Shown here one piece after another: positions 10,987 through 22,003 of a stretch of DNA of 64,000 nucleotides. Where the stretch lies: the NCBI GenBank assembly GCA_022605405.1, contig JABYQQ010000007.1, forward strand, positions 124,001 to 188,000. Direction: 5' to 3'. The notes under the pieces are model-generated. The model did no database searches and was not told the origin of the DNA. It was given only the letters and a program-made list of their open reading frames with translations. Both the position numbers and the translations under genes were made by a program. This DNA comes from Earliella scabrosa. Lineage: Eukaryota; Basidiomycota; Agaricomycetes; Polyporales; Polyporaceae. Each line of letters opens with the position of its first letter. Position 1 is the stretch's first letter.

Positions 10987-11481
10987 CGTGGTCGTTCTCC
11001 GAGAGTGCGTCTCGATTCAGCGTGACGGAAGTCAATCCAAGACGCGTATCGTCACGCGTGACGAATGTGACTGGACGCGTCAAGCATGCTCGGTCGCGAC
11101 AGCCACGCGCACTCAGAGTAATCTCCGAGGCTATTCAGTCTGAGACTCAGGTACTGACTTCGTGAGGAGTCGGTAGTGACTAATGAGTGGTGGCGAACTG
11201 CAGCGCGCTCCCGACTCGACTTCAGTGTGCATGAGAAATTGGGTTCGGGTGTGAGGCTGTGGACACCACGCTGGCCGCAAGCCACAACTCAGGGCTTCGG
11301 TGCGGTGCAGGGAATGGTACATGTACTTCATACACGTTGCTGCACTTTGGTGACTCTCATGGTCTAGGGCGTCGCCGCCACTATACACCGACCTTAGTGC
11401 TGGGGTATTGCAAGCCATGACGAGATGCGTACTGTGCTTGATACTGTACATGCCTGGTCAATTCATCCGCAACAACGTGCA
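10987..11481. other. Intergenic region between MAU2/SCC4 and the deaminase gene
   Basis: Both neighbours point left. The stretch should hold the MAU2/SCC4 promoter and the 3' UTR of the deaminase gene. Short overlapping frames here have no recognisable content. Confidence 0.5.
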
Positions 11482-13529
11482 TCAGAAGTCCGAGTCGTCC
11501 GTGAACACGAGTTTGCCGAGATTAGGCACATCTACAGGCAGGCTCCGCAAAGAGAGCACGGGAGAGATCTGCGTAGCCTTCACACCGCTGTCCGAACGCG
11601 CGATGTGAAGCACAATCTCCCACAACCTCGCCCTCATGGCCTCCAAGATCCCTTCCGGAAGCCACTTCGCCGGGGCCATCCAAGGAAATATCGAGGCATG
11701 CGTGCCTGGTAGCTCAAACTTGGGATAGAGCTCCTTGACGCCATCGCTCTGCCGCTCACGCCACTCGTGGAGCAGCTCGCGCAGCAGCATGCAACAAAAG
11801 CAGCACTTCTTGCTGATGCCGATCGGTAACTGCGGAACCTGGTGAATAGCAAAGAGTAAGAACGAGACGGCCAAAGTTGTAGGAATGAATGGAAATCGCG
11901 TGCCTTCGCTACGTCGGGTTCCCTCAAATCTCCCCTTGCAACTGCGTATGCGACGCACATCAAGGCTGCCTCCGGATGCAGCCTCGCGTCTTGGTTTACA
12001 TTGACCAACCCATCCGGTCTTGACATGCTACTCTTCAGCCCTGTGAACATCCCCCTGACCAAGTTCTGGTCCTCCTCTTTCTGCAGACCGTCGACTAGCC
12101 TGTCTTCACACTGCTGGACTGCATCCAACGTGACGTCCGGAGAGTCAGGCACCATAGTGACCAGGTCCATCGTGACAGGCACTGGGCCGACTCGCGCGGG
12201 CAGGGCCGCCATCGCGCGAGCAGTAGTGTAGGCGAACACCAGAGTGGATAGGTAGCGTGAGACGTGCTCTCGGGTTGGCTCGGAAGGTTCGTCCTGACGG
12301 TCGTCCACTACGCAATGATGAATGTGAATGAGAGAGATGCTAGTGGCAAGGAGTCCTCGAAAAGCGTACCTGTATCCTCCTCGCCTTCCGCCGATTCCTC
12401 TTAATTCGAGTCACAGATGTCAGCGAGACGTGATAATCACACTGACAGATACAATGTACACACCTGGCCTGGACGGAGACATGTTTGCCTGATACCGTTC
12501 GTTCAGATGGATGGCAAGATCGTTCGTGATGAGGTGCTTCACGATGCCGGACGAGACGGCACAATGGAGTAGTATCATCATGTTCAACGCGTCTTGAGCT
12601 TTCTCCACAGTATCCAGGAAAAAGGGGGGGCATTCAGTCTGGTTCGCATGAAAGACTTCCTCGAGCCGCTCGAGGCAACGAAGAAGTGCGGAGCTCCATT
12701 GAGTCGCGTTCTCTGACGATACTTCATATCGCGTGGCGTCATCAGGGCAAGGGCTAAGACCGTACTGTGAGAGGTGCTCGGGGCTCGCGTAGGAGCTAAG
12801 CACAAATCGCTTCCGATCGAGGGAACGGGATGCGGTGTTGTTGTACCACTCGTGGATGACACGGATCGGGTGAGTGCCCCAGATATTGGCCCCGTTCATG
12901 AGTCTGGCGCGAATCTTGGGATAGGTGCGACGGATGAGGAATCGGAAGACAAAGCCAAGATTGCGCTGGCGGTAGGTTACGCTATGACCCCTCCGCATGC
13001 AGTAATCCAAGACTGTGAATACATCTTGAACATGTGTCTTGAAGTCCACCGCGCCACTGTATTGGATCGGACGGTAAGTGGATGCGCTGAGCACTACACA
13101 ACACACGCACTGTTGATTGGTCTTGGGGTCAAGTAGATCCTTGATGGGATTTGCGGGGGATATATGCTCAACCACTACTGGCTCGCCATGGCCATTCGTC
13201 GAGGTTTTGTCATGGAGCTGGCTGTTGCTCGCAAGGACGTAGGACTTGAGGCCCTCCGCATCAAGTACACCGGTGACGGCAACAACTCGACTTCCAGACT
13301 TGTCGGCGCACGGGTGTCCAGTGGTGAGAGCGAACGCCAGATGGGTCAACAAACTGAGGTCCTGTGTGAGCGGGGTTTGCTCTGATGGTCCATATCGATG
13401 GTCTTTGAGGACTGTGGTCACGATGAAGATGTCTCGACGGAGAACGGCGTCATCGTCCGGAGATGATGACTGAACGGAACCCTCAACGATATCGGGGATG
13501 GATAGAGCGGACGAGTCTGGCAGTGTCAT
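11482..13529 (-). CDS. OTT_1508-like nucleic-acid deaminase family protein
   Basis: Four exons from the ATG at 13529 (MTLPDSSALSIPDIVEG). Exon 1 runs to SPSRP near 12470. A small exon, EESAEGEED, follows. Exon 3 starts VDDRQDEPSEPTREHVSRYL, and exon 4 starts VPQLPIGISKK. Two zinc-binding signatures of the deaminase superfamily are visible: HPEAAL (His-x-Glu, catalytic helix) and, after the last intron, KKCCFCC (Cys-x2-Cys). The latter is preceded by PIGISK, as in the fungal OTT_1508-like group (Pfam PF14441). The N-terminal 300 residues are helical and typical of this fungal family. The substrate is unknown; relatives of this superfamily act on free nucleotides or nucleic acids. The protein ends DDSDF. 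A truncated relative of exon 1 lies at 24670-25068. Confidence 0.75.
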
Positions 13530-14734
13530 AATTCCTGGACTACGAAGTAGAACAGGTCTTACGTACTAAGTGGTCACCTCCACGTGGCGTGACTTTGTGA
13601 CGCTGTCACTCTTCCAATGCTACCTTGTTCTCTTGTCGCGATCGAGAAAACTGCGACCATGAGCAAATGTTGCCAACTTGCATGACCACCACGGCTTCAC
13701 CAGTGCATGTCGCGTTGAAGGAGGGCGTAAGCCCGACTGATGCGCGCCTCCCGGCTAACTTCTAAGGCTCGACCCAGAACAGGACTCAGATTCAGGCGCG
13801 ATAACATCACACAAGTACTAACGATCTTAGTGCCCCCCAATCTGCTGAATGCTCTTCGAAGTTTGAACGATACTCGTAGTCCAGGTCTGCCCGGAGGGCC
13901 CTGCTATGGCGTATTGGAAGGGCTGAAACCATCTAGACGCTTGTCCGGACCGACGCGCCGTGACGCCTATTGCCATCACGCCTCCCGCCACTCAGCCTCT
14001 CGCCCGCCGCCCGCCTCTCCCGGCGCCGCCCGCTGCTGCGCCACCCCCTCTGTGACGTTCCCTATTCATGCACTCCGTACAGTACCTAGCATGCAATCCA
14101 TAGTCTTTCTTCCCCCCACTAGTGAAGCACCGTCTATCGTTCTCTAGGTCTCCTTCTCGCCGGCTCGAACCTTATAGTATATACCGGCAGTTACCTCTCG
14201 GTCCGACGAGGCCCAGCCTGAGTGTAGTGGTAGACTGAGCAATCACCCATCCTCACAGTCTGCACTCCATCGTTCTACGCTCTCTGCCTCGTTTCACCCT
14301 TACTCTTCGTCGAGGGCTCCCAGCCCGAGGACGCGAACCGTCGTCTGGGCCACAACGGGGTCGTACACCTCCACCGAGGCGACGAGCGCATTGACGTCGT
14401 AATATCATCCATGGCTACTTCACGTTGGAGAGTGACTCATGCAATACGCATTGTCCCTCTGCAGACGCAGACAGTACACATACATACCTAATTCTTCAGC
14501 TCACCCACACCCTAGTCCCGACCGGCAGGCCCGGCACTTCAAAGCAAACGTGCAGATCAATAGCGATATGCGGGTGTACGGTACGGTATGGTATGCGCGA
14601 CGGGGGTACAAATACACTATTATATACAAGCAACGAACAGCGAGAGCGCGACGACCGAACGAGCGACAGTACGTGCGTCCATCCCACGACGTCCGAGTCC
14701 CCCTCCCTACGCACAGTCCGACACCTGTCACACC
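13530..14734. other. Intergenic region, 1.2 kb
   Basis: It separates the start of the deaminase gene from the stop of the DUF6534 gene. A TATA-like stretch TATAGTATATA lies near 14173. A plus-strand open frame at 13740-14147 has no recognisable domain and looks like GC-rich noise. No gene is called. Confidence 0.5.
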
Positions 14735-17164
14735 CTACACAACCCAGTACGACAGTGGTGGGGGCGGATGAGGTGGTGGCGGCCGGGGTTCCGACCCAGG
14801 CTGCCGCTCTCCCACCCCCGTCCCCACTGCCCCAACCACGCCAAGCTCCGCACAAGACTCCGCGTCCGCGTTACTCCCTCTTCGCTTGCGATCCAGTCCG
14901 TCCAGCCGTGTCACGGTCTGTAGCAACGCGGCGCGCGCAGTGACAAACAATGAGTGCGCGTACGGCGGGGGTGGCAGGAGGAGCGACACACGTACCTGTA
15001 TCCTCTGGATCGGGCTCCCCGCGCTGATCGCACCTTCAGGATCCGACTTCACACCCAAGTCCTGCCGTCACACGCAGGCCAAGTCAGCGACGATCCACTC
15101 ACAAGCTCCGCGTTCAACAAAACACCCAGACGCGCATCCAGGTAAAGGCGCAAGAAAGACCGAGAGTGGTAGAGTGATGCGACGTACCACTACCAGCAGC
15201 TCTCCATGATCCCCGCGTGTCTGACTTTGAGCTTCGTGCAGTGACGATATCACGGGCAGGATGTGCTGATCCGGCTGACGGGTCCGCCGCCTCAGCGATT
15301 TTCGAGCGTTTAATCTGTCAAGATATGACGTTCCATCAGCATCCGACCATGTGCTGCGCGGTCCTTGCCCAGAAGTGCGGTGAGTACTCACGTCGCTAAT
15401 GTCGATGTCGCGTAAACTAGATGAAATGATTCGTGTTAGCATCAGGCGCACCGGGCACTAAAAGGTGCGTCGCGCTCGCGCAGAAGACAATAAATCTCCC
15501 GAGCAGCGTGATGCATCAACGTACGTTTCGATATTGAGAAGTGGAGAGCGAGGAAGATGAGGTTGCGAGGCATGATCAGCCACTGGGTAAGTGGTACTGT
15601 TAGTCCGTACGTCAACTTAGAGTAGCGCTCGGTCTACTTACACATATCAGCGAGACAGCGGTGGTGATACTTGGTTCGCCAAGCATTCCGGTGAGTTCGG
15701 GCTGTGACAGGAAGATTAGGCGGAAAGTGTTACGCACCTGGTAACTAGGCCAGTCTCGACCGTATATAAGGTGACAACGTCAATTAAGTGATCAGTGCTG
15801 TGGAGGTATCATAACGGTCAACGTCTGCAGAACGAACAATAGCGGACTGAGCACATACATAGTAGAGAAGCCTGTACGGCTACGTTGAAGAAGGGCTATT
15901 AATGATACGGTGATGAGGACGTCCACGCTCGTGGACAAAGAGAGGCCGGTTGTGAAGACCCACTGCGGTGGCAGGTCAGCAGCAGGTCGGGGTGTATGCG
16001 GGTATAGATGTTAACGTACTCCAACTTGGTCAACAAACGCCTCGTAGCTGCGCAAGGTAATCCTAGCATAAGATATCAGTAACGATCGTTCTGCCGACGC
16101 CATATAACCTTACATCTCAGAAGTTGACACTAGGCGGCCGCAGGCGTTCAGTTCGAACATCAACGCACGGACATCTCGCGACTCACCAAGCGCTGCAGCT
16201 GTACGCCAGACAGGCCATCCCGATGAGTCGGACATTTGTGAGTCAGGCGGCAGGAAACGTACCAAGTCGGCCAACAGCAAGAACAAGCTGAGAAGAAAGC
16301 AGGAGTCAGAAACATGGAGCCGTGAAGGTGCCGAAGATGCTCACGATTGGCAAGGTCAACCACCAGGAGCATCCGCTCACTGCAGCACATGCGCTCTTAG
16401 TCCAAGGTCCGGGGATCAAAGGAACGCCCGTGTCACTCACAGATGTAGACACGGTGGGCAAAGAAGCTACGACGTTTGCTTGTTAGACATGGTATCGCAC
16501 CGGGAGACCAGAGACACATACCAATGCGATATGAGCGTGACGACAGCCTATAGGACGTGAATCATGAGGCCGAGTTCGCACGTGCAAGGAATAGCGTACA
16601 CTCACAGTGAGAGCAACAGTGAGCTGTCCCGTGTAGGTGGTGAGGAATAGTCTAACGGCAGAGCGACGGGACATACAGCAATGGTCCTGATAGGCCGAGG
16701 GCAATGTTATGAAGGGGCGAGAGTCGACCAAAATTAGCGGGCTCACCATGGAATAAAATCGTAAATGTGGTCATTCCCCCAGTTCTGGATGAGGTATATC
16801 CATGCGGACGCGAAGGCCATGGACAGATGCAATGTGTCCAAAAGCCTGAGACACCCATAAGTTCCTCGAGTCCGTCCGCTGCACGAAGGACAAAACGAAC
16901 CAGAGCGTGCATACCTTGGCGCATAGCGTCAAGACGGATTCGGCTTATCGCACAACAGCACAACTCACGATCAAGATGTTGCGTCTGTAGTCATCTCCTC
17001 CATAGATCTTGAGGTAGACGAAGGTTTGAGTGGTGACTGTGCCGGATAGTCTGCAAAAGGCGAACGTTGAGATCGAGCCCAGAAGATAAGTTTGGTGGAG
17101 CTGACAGTGCGGATACAAGGGCGCCGACGAGGATGGCACCTATAGTGTCGCTGACATCGGCCAT
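14735..17164 (-). CDS. DUF6534 seven-helix membrane protein
   Basis: Many small exons from the ATG at 17164 spell a typical basidiomycete DUF6534 protein (PF20152). The order is MADVSDTIGAILVGALVSAL, TTQTFVYLKIYGGDDYRRNI, LLDTLHLSMAFASAWIYLI, LTVALT|AVVTLISHC|FFAHRVYI, LSGCSWWLTLPI|LVLAVGRL, EAFVDQVG|WVFTTGLSLS, SVDVLITVSLIALLQRSRTG, DVVTLYTVETGLVT|SITTAV, WLIMPRNLIFLALHFSISK, and the diagnostic YATSTLATLNARKSLR. The hydrophobic blocks suggest seven membrane helices with a cytosolic tail rich in charge and proline, ending PPPPLSYWVV. A microexon of 12 nt lies at 16187-16198. The join near 16640-16720 could not be placed in frame without a stop, so the gene may be damaged there or my exon edge is wrong. 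Function is unknown; the fold is receptor-like. Confidence 0.75.
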
Positions 17165-19003
17165 AGCTCATGGCGACCACTCCGGGGCGGAGGGGGGAAG
17201 GGGAGAGAAGGAGGGAGCTGGTGGATGAAGAGAGAAAAGGGAGGGCATGGGGCGGGGAGGCGGCGGGGGACACATGGGGCAGACGACAGCTGTACGAGAT
17301 AGATTGACGATGGCTGACGTCTGTGAGAATCCCATACGCGCGCTCTGCTCTCGACGTTCTGCCCATATATGGCTGCCATATAGCCTTTTCGGTGCCTTGG
17401 CACGCACGATCTCCGCCCCGATCTCGCACAAGGCACTTGCGCCAATCGCGATAAACTCGTCCGAGTCCCGCCCACAGCCATCCCTCCCTCTCTCATAAGC
17501 TGCCAGCTCCCAAGTAGCCCTCTCTTCAATTAACGTTCATGAGGCGCCATGTTCAGCCTGTCCGCCGCAGGAACCGCGCAGCTTTCCAGATAACATACAG
17601 TTCCATCGCCAAGTCATCCGTTTCAACTTCAGTCTTCTAGTGCGCCATCCAGCACCGCCGACGTCCATCGTGCCTCCTCCTCGGACCGGGCGGCTGGCAT
17701 TTAATAACCTCTTCCGCCGACGTAACAGTCGACTAGTAGACACGTACTATGACGCCGTCTACGTTCCATATGTCCCGGGACATTTGACATTCCTCGCCAT
17801 TCGACACTTCTAGCGACATGTTCGGGATCGAGACTCGGCGGTGTGCCCAAATGCCTCCGTGCGATCACTGAGAATACGCGGGTGTATGGCACTCGGATGG
17901 ACGATGGGGCCAAGCCAAGAATAGATCTCCGCTATCCTATGTTTGTCAGAGAGGAACGCACCAGCGTCCCGTCAGTTTGTGCTACATACGGGGACGACGA
18001 GAATTTCATTTGGGCAGGGCCCCGGCCGTGCGGAGAAGACGGCGGTCCCGAGAACGAGCTTCATCAACCGCCGGAATAGATGCAGGAGGTGGCCCCAGTG
18101 CTCCCGAAATGGATCATGAGATGATGATCGTACTGAAGCGCATCGGTTGCAGACACCCTTGTTCCATCTCGAGGCGAGCACCGACGCTGACTCCCGAGAG
18201 CAAAATTGACGTTAGGTAAGTACTTCATGCGAACAGCACGGAACGTCTGCCGGCCAAGCTTGGAGATCGCAGTTGGAGCACTTGGAAGAGCAGGCGGCAA
18301 GACTCCGCACATGAGCCTATGACAATTGCTACCGCGCTGATGATCTCCGCGGTGATCACGAAGGCTCCTGTCTAGCTCGTCTGTGAGACATGGAGTAAGG
18401 AGATAGAGGGAGTATAGAGCTACCACACCTGCTCAGAGAACCGGCATTATCCTCAACCATGGAAGCGTGTGATGTGTGGATGCAATACTAGATCAATTTA
18501 CTCACTTCCTAGTCAGCTATAGACTGGGATCAATGAAGCTTCAGAATCCAAGCCTACTGACACTTGAATGGGCTGAGACGCGAGAATTCCCGCACCTCCA
18601 GGAGCGTCTCCATAGACAGAGTATATCCTGAGAAGACAAGACGTACGTCACCATGCGAAGGAGGTCAGAGACTCAGATTCAGCGAGTACTTGAATTATCC
18701 ACCTACGTACTACGTAGCTCTACGTAGCCATCTCCAAGCAGCATTAACTCCATTGTGATAGCTCAAATGAGCCGTGTAGCCCATACTCCAACTCCAAGCA
18801 ACGCCGCGCAAGAGGCGAGAAGGAGATTCATGAGCGAAGAGCAAGGACGTGACAGTAACGTATGTAAGTGAACAAGCGCTCATGGTGGACCAGAAAAGCA
18901 ATAGAGACGCCCGGCTTGCAATCCTCTGTCTTGGACACTTCTCGAATCTCGAGCGATCTGCCTCTCTTTCCCTCGACATTCGACCCACGACCGCATAGAC
19001 AAG
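17165..19003. other. Gene-poor interval, 1.8 kb
   Basis: It lies between divergent DUF6534 (minus) and CCT3 (plus), so it holds both promoters. A minus-strand frame at 18064-18426 and weak hydrophobic stretches near 17980-18420 (for example RRLMKLVLGTAVFS) hint at an old gene, but no consistent exon chain or family could be made. A small palindromic cluster of TACGTA-type words sits at 18704-18730. Confidence 0.4.
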
Positions 19004-21078
19004 ATGCAGGCAGGCGGACAAACTCCCGTGTTTGTTATGAGTGCGTGAAACTTCCACAACTTACCCAAGACATTGCCTCATGGTTGGTCTCCTGTAGACA
19101 CTGCGCCCGAACGGCAGTCGGGACGAAAAGCACAGATCTCAAATATCACCGCTGCAAAGGTGCGGCGCGGCCTCTGAAGGCATACAGTCGCATTTTTCAC
19201 TCATTGTGACTGTCGTAGACTGTTGCAGATGTGATCAGGACATGTCTGGGCCCGAAAGCCATGCTCAAAATGATTCTGGATCCGATGGGTGGAATCCTGT
19301 GAGTACGCGTCCCTTCCGCATCAGCACCCCAGCGGCCTACACACACACCCTCTGCAGCCTCACAAATGACGGAAACGCTATCCTGCGCGAGATCGACGTC
19401 GCACACCCAGCGGCGAAGAACATGATCGAGTTGAGCAGGACACAGGACGAGGAGTGCGGAGACGGCACGACGAGTGTCATCATCCTCGGTGAGTTCTCTC
19501 TCGGTGCATACGACCATGTCCCCCTCCCTCACACCCCGACGCAGCGGGAGAGATCCTCGCACAGTCTCTTGCTCAGCTCGAGCGCGACATCCACCCGGTC
19601 GTCATCATCTCCGCATACAACAAGGCCCTCAAAGAGGCCCTCGAGATCATCAAGCGCATCTCGATCCCCATCGACGTCAACGACGACGAGCAGATGCTCT
19701 CGCTCATCAAGACCTCGATCGGCACCAAGTTCGTCATGCGCTGGTCCGACCTCATGTGCAAGCTCGCGCTCCAGGCGGTCCGCACCGTCGCGCACGACGA
19801 GGGCGCGCTCAAGACGGTCGACATCAAGCGCTACGCGCGCGTCGAGAAAATCCCCGGGGGCGAGATCGAGCAGAGCAAGGTGTTGGACGGCATCATGCTC
19901 AACAAGGACATCACGCACCCCAAGATGCGCCGCCGGATCGTCAACCCGCGCATCGTGCTCCTCGACTGCCCGCTCGAGTACAAGAAGGGCGAGTCGCAGA
20001 CGAACATCGAGATCTCAAAGGAGGCGGATTGGGCGCGGATACAGGAGATCGAGGAGGAGCAGGTGCGTGCGATGGTCGAGAAGATCCTCGAGGTCAAGCC
20101 CGACCTCGTCATCACAGAAAAGGGCGTCTCAGGTGCGTCCTTCCTGTCCGTGTCACTCACTCCCATCCCATCCTCACCCTCCACCTCCCGCGGCGCCCGG
20201 AAGACTACGCCCAGCACTTCTTCTACAAAGCGAACGTCACCGCGATCCGACGCGTGCGCAAGACGGACAACAACCGCATCGCGCGCGCCGTCGGCGCAAC
20301 GATCGTGAACCGCGTCGAGGACCTGCGCGAGTCGGACGTCGGCACCAAGTGCGGGCTCTTCAACATCGAGAAGATCGGGGACGAGTACTTCACGTTCCTC
20401 ACCGAGTGCAGGGAGCCGCAGGCGTGCACGATCCTCCTCCGCGGGCCGTCCAAGGACATCCTGAACGAGATCGACCGGAACCTCGCGGACGCGATGTCCG
20501 TCGCGCGCAACGTGTTCTTCGACCCCACGCTTGCGCCTGGTGGGGGCGCGACGGAGATGGCGATTAGTGTGGGCCTGCATGCGAAGGCGCGGAGCGTGAC
20601 GGGTGTAGAGGGGTGGCCGTTCCGCGCGGTCGCGGACGCGATGGAGGTCATCCCAAGAACGCTCGTGCAGAACAGCGGGGGGAACGCGATCCGCGTGCTG
20701 ACGGAGCTCCGGGTGCGTCGCCAGTGTGGCTGTCTGTGTCCGGCCGTCCGGTCTGCTCACTCTTTACTTGTACCAGGCAAAGCACGCGAACGGCGAGCAC
20801 TCGTGGGGCATCAACGGCGAGACGGGCAAGATCGTCGACATGAAGGAGTACGGCCTGTACGAGTCTGCGAGCGTGAAGGTGCGGCTTTCTCGTACATGTT
20901 ACATTTGTACGCTCGGCGTCTTGTTAACGTGCGATTGCAGGTGCAAACATTGAAAACGGCCATTGAGGCCGCGCGCGTGCTGCTCCGGGTGGACGATGTC
21001 GTGAAGGCAACACGCAAGGACCGGGAGCAGGGCGGCGGCGGCTCGGCGCCGCCCCCGGAGGAGATGATGGAGGGTTGA
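19004..21078 (+). CDS. CCT3: T-complex protein 1 subunit gamma (CCT3)
   Basis: Exon 1 is tiny ([12 protein letters not shown] plus one base). It is followed by [40 protein letters not shown] and [20 protein letters not shown]. The group II chaperonin ATPase motif GDGTTS follows [12 protein letters not shown]. Then come [19 protein letters not shown], the apical domain, and the equatorial return [34 protein letters not shown]. The C-terminus runs [38 protein letters not shown] and the charged tail [18 protein letters not shown]3 is one of eight subunits of the cytosolic TRiC ring, which folds actin, tubulin and WD40 proteins using ATP. All exon joins read through in phase and the gene looks intact. 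A conserved single-copy gene such as this is a good phylogenetic marker for the host. Confidence 0.95.
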
Positions 21079-22003
21079 TGATGGTATACGTCTAGCAGCA
21101 GTCCCCAGTGCAATCTAAACACGTGTAATATGACCATTCATTAGAGCATCCTCGCACTCTTGTGTGCTCCGGGCCTTCAGGCTACCACGTCGGTGAGGAA
21201 CCGAGCTGACCACTCACCGCTTCATTTTTCTCCAGGCCGATGAACTTGAGCGGGCGCGGGGGTGCTATCTCCCTCAGGGGCATGGTACTGAGTCGAGTCA
21301 TGGAGCCAGATAACTAAAGAGCTCATACAACGAATGCAGGTCTTCCCTGCGGCAAACTACCAACGCGACCATGAATTTGGGACTATCTGGTCGGAATACC
21401 CGACCGTAGGCTGTGTTATTTGTGAGTCCCATGTATTTACCGTATCAGCTTTCGTCGTTTTGCTCACTTTTTCCCGGCGCACTATACATGGGGATGTCCC
21501 ACAACCATTGATATCGTCCACGTCAAGTGCATCGCCGTGCCTCACCAATGTGCTCCGTGACTGGTCACCCGCTCTCCAAGATTGCATTCGTGCGAGATGC
21601 CATCCCGATATACTCTCACCAACAGCCACCGACTCTGTCTATGGTCGGGGGTTGAATGAACAGGATGTAGGCTGAGTTATTCTGCCCATGTGCGGCTTTG
21701 CAGCACATCATGAATCCCTATCATCTCTTCGACCCTTCCCATTGATTAGCGTTCATGGGAGATTGTGTCTTCTTGTCGCCCATCCATTCACGGGGTGTAT
21801 GCGGTCACTTGATAGTGCTAACGGCTCCGCAGGTCTGCTTCGGGGCTCAAACATCCCATGACCAAGGCGGAGCTCAGGGAAAAGAAGCTGTCCTAGGTGG
21901 TATTTCGTAAAGCGAGCGGCTACAGGGAGGGGGCCCTGCGTATATAGACCACCTCCTGCGCTCCCATGGACTCACGGTCTCACCGCGCATTAGACCATCG
22001 CCC
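21079..22003. other. Intergenic region upstream of the MFS gene
   Basis: Contains the CCT3 3' UTR and the MFS promoter. Open frames at 21334-21675 and on the opposite strand show no known domain. Nothing else was recognised. Confidence 0.5.

Noticed and set aside
18064..18426. Possible gene on the minus strand between DUF6534 and CCT3
   Set aside because: A 120-codon frame and nearby hydrophobic bits could not be joined into a consistent exon chain, and no family was recognised.
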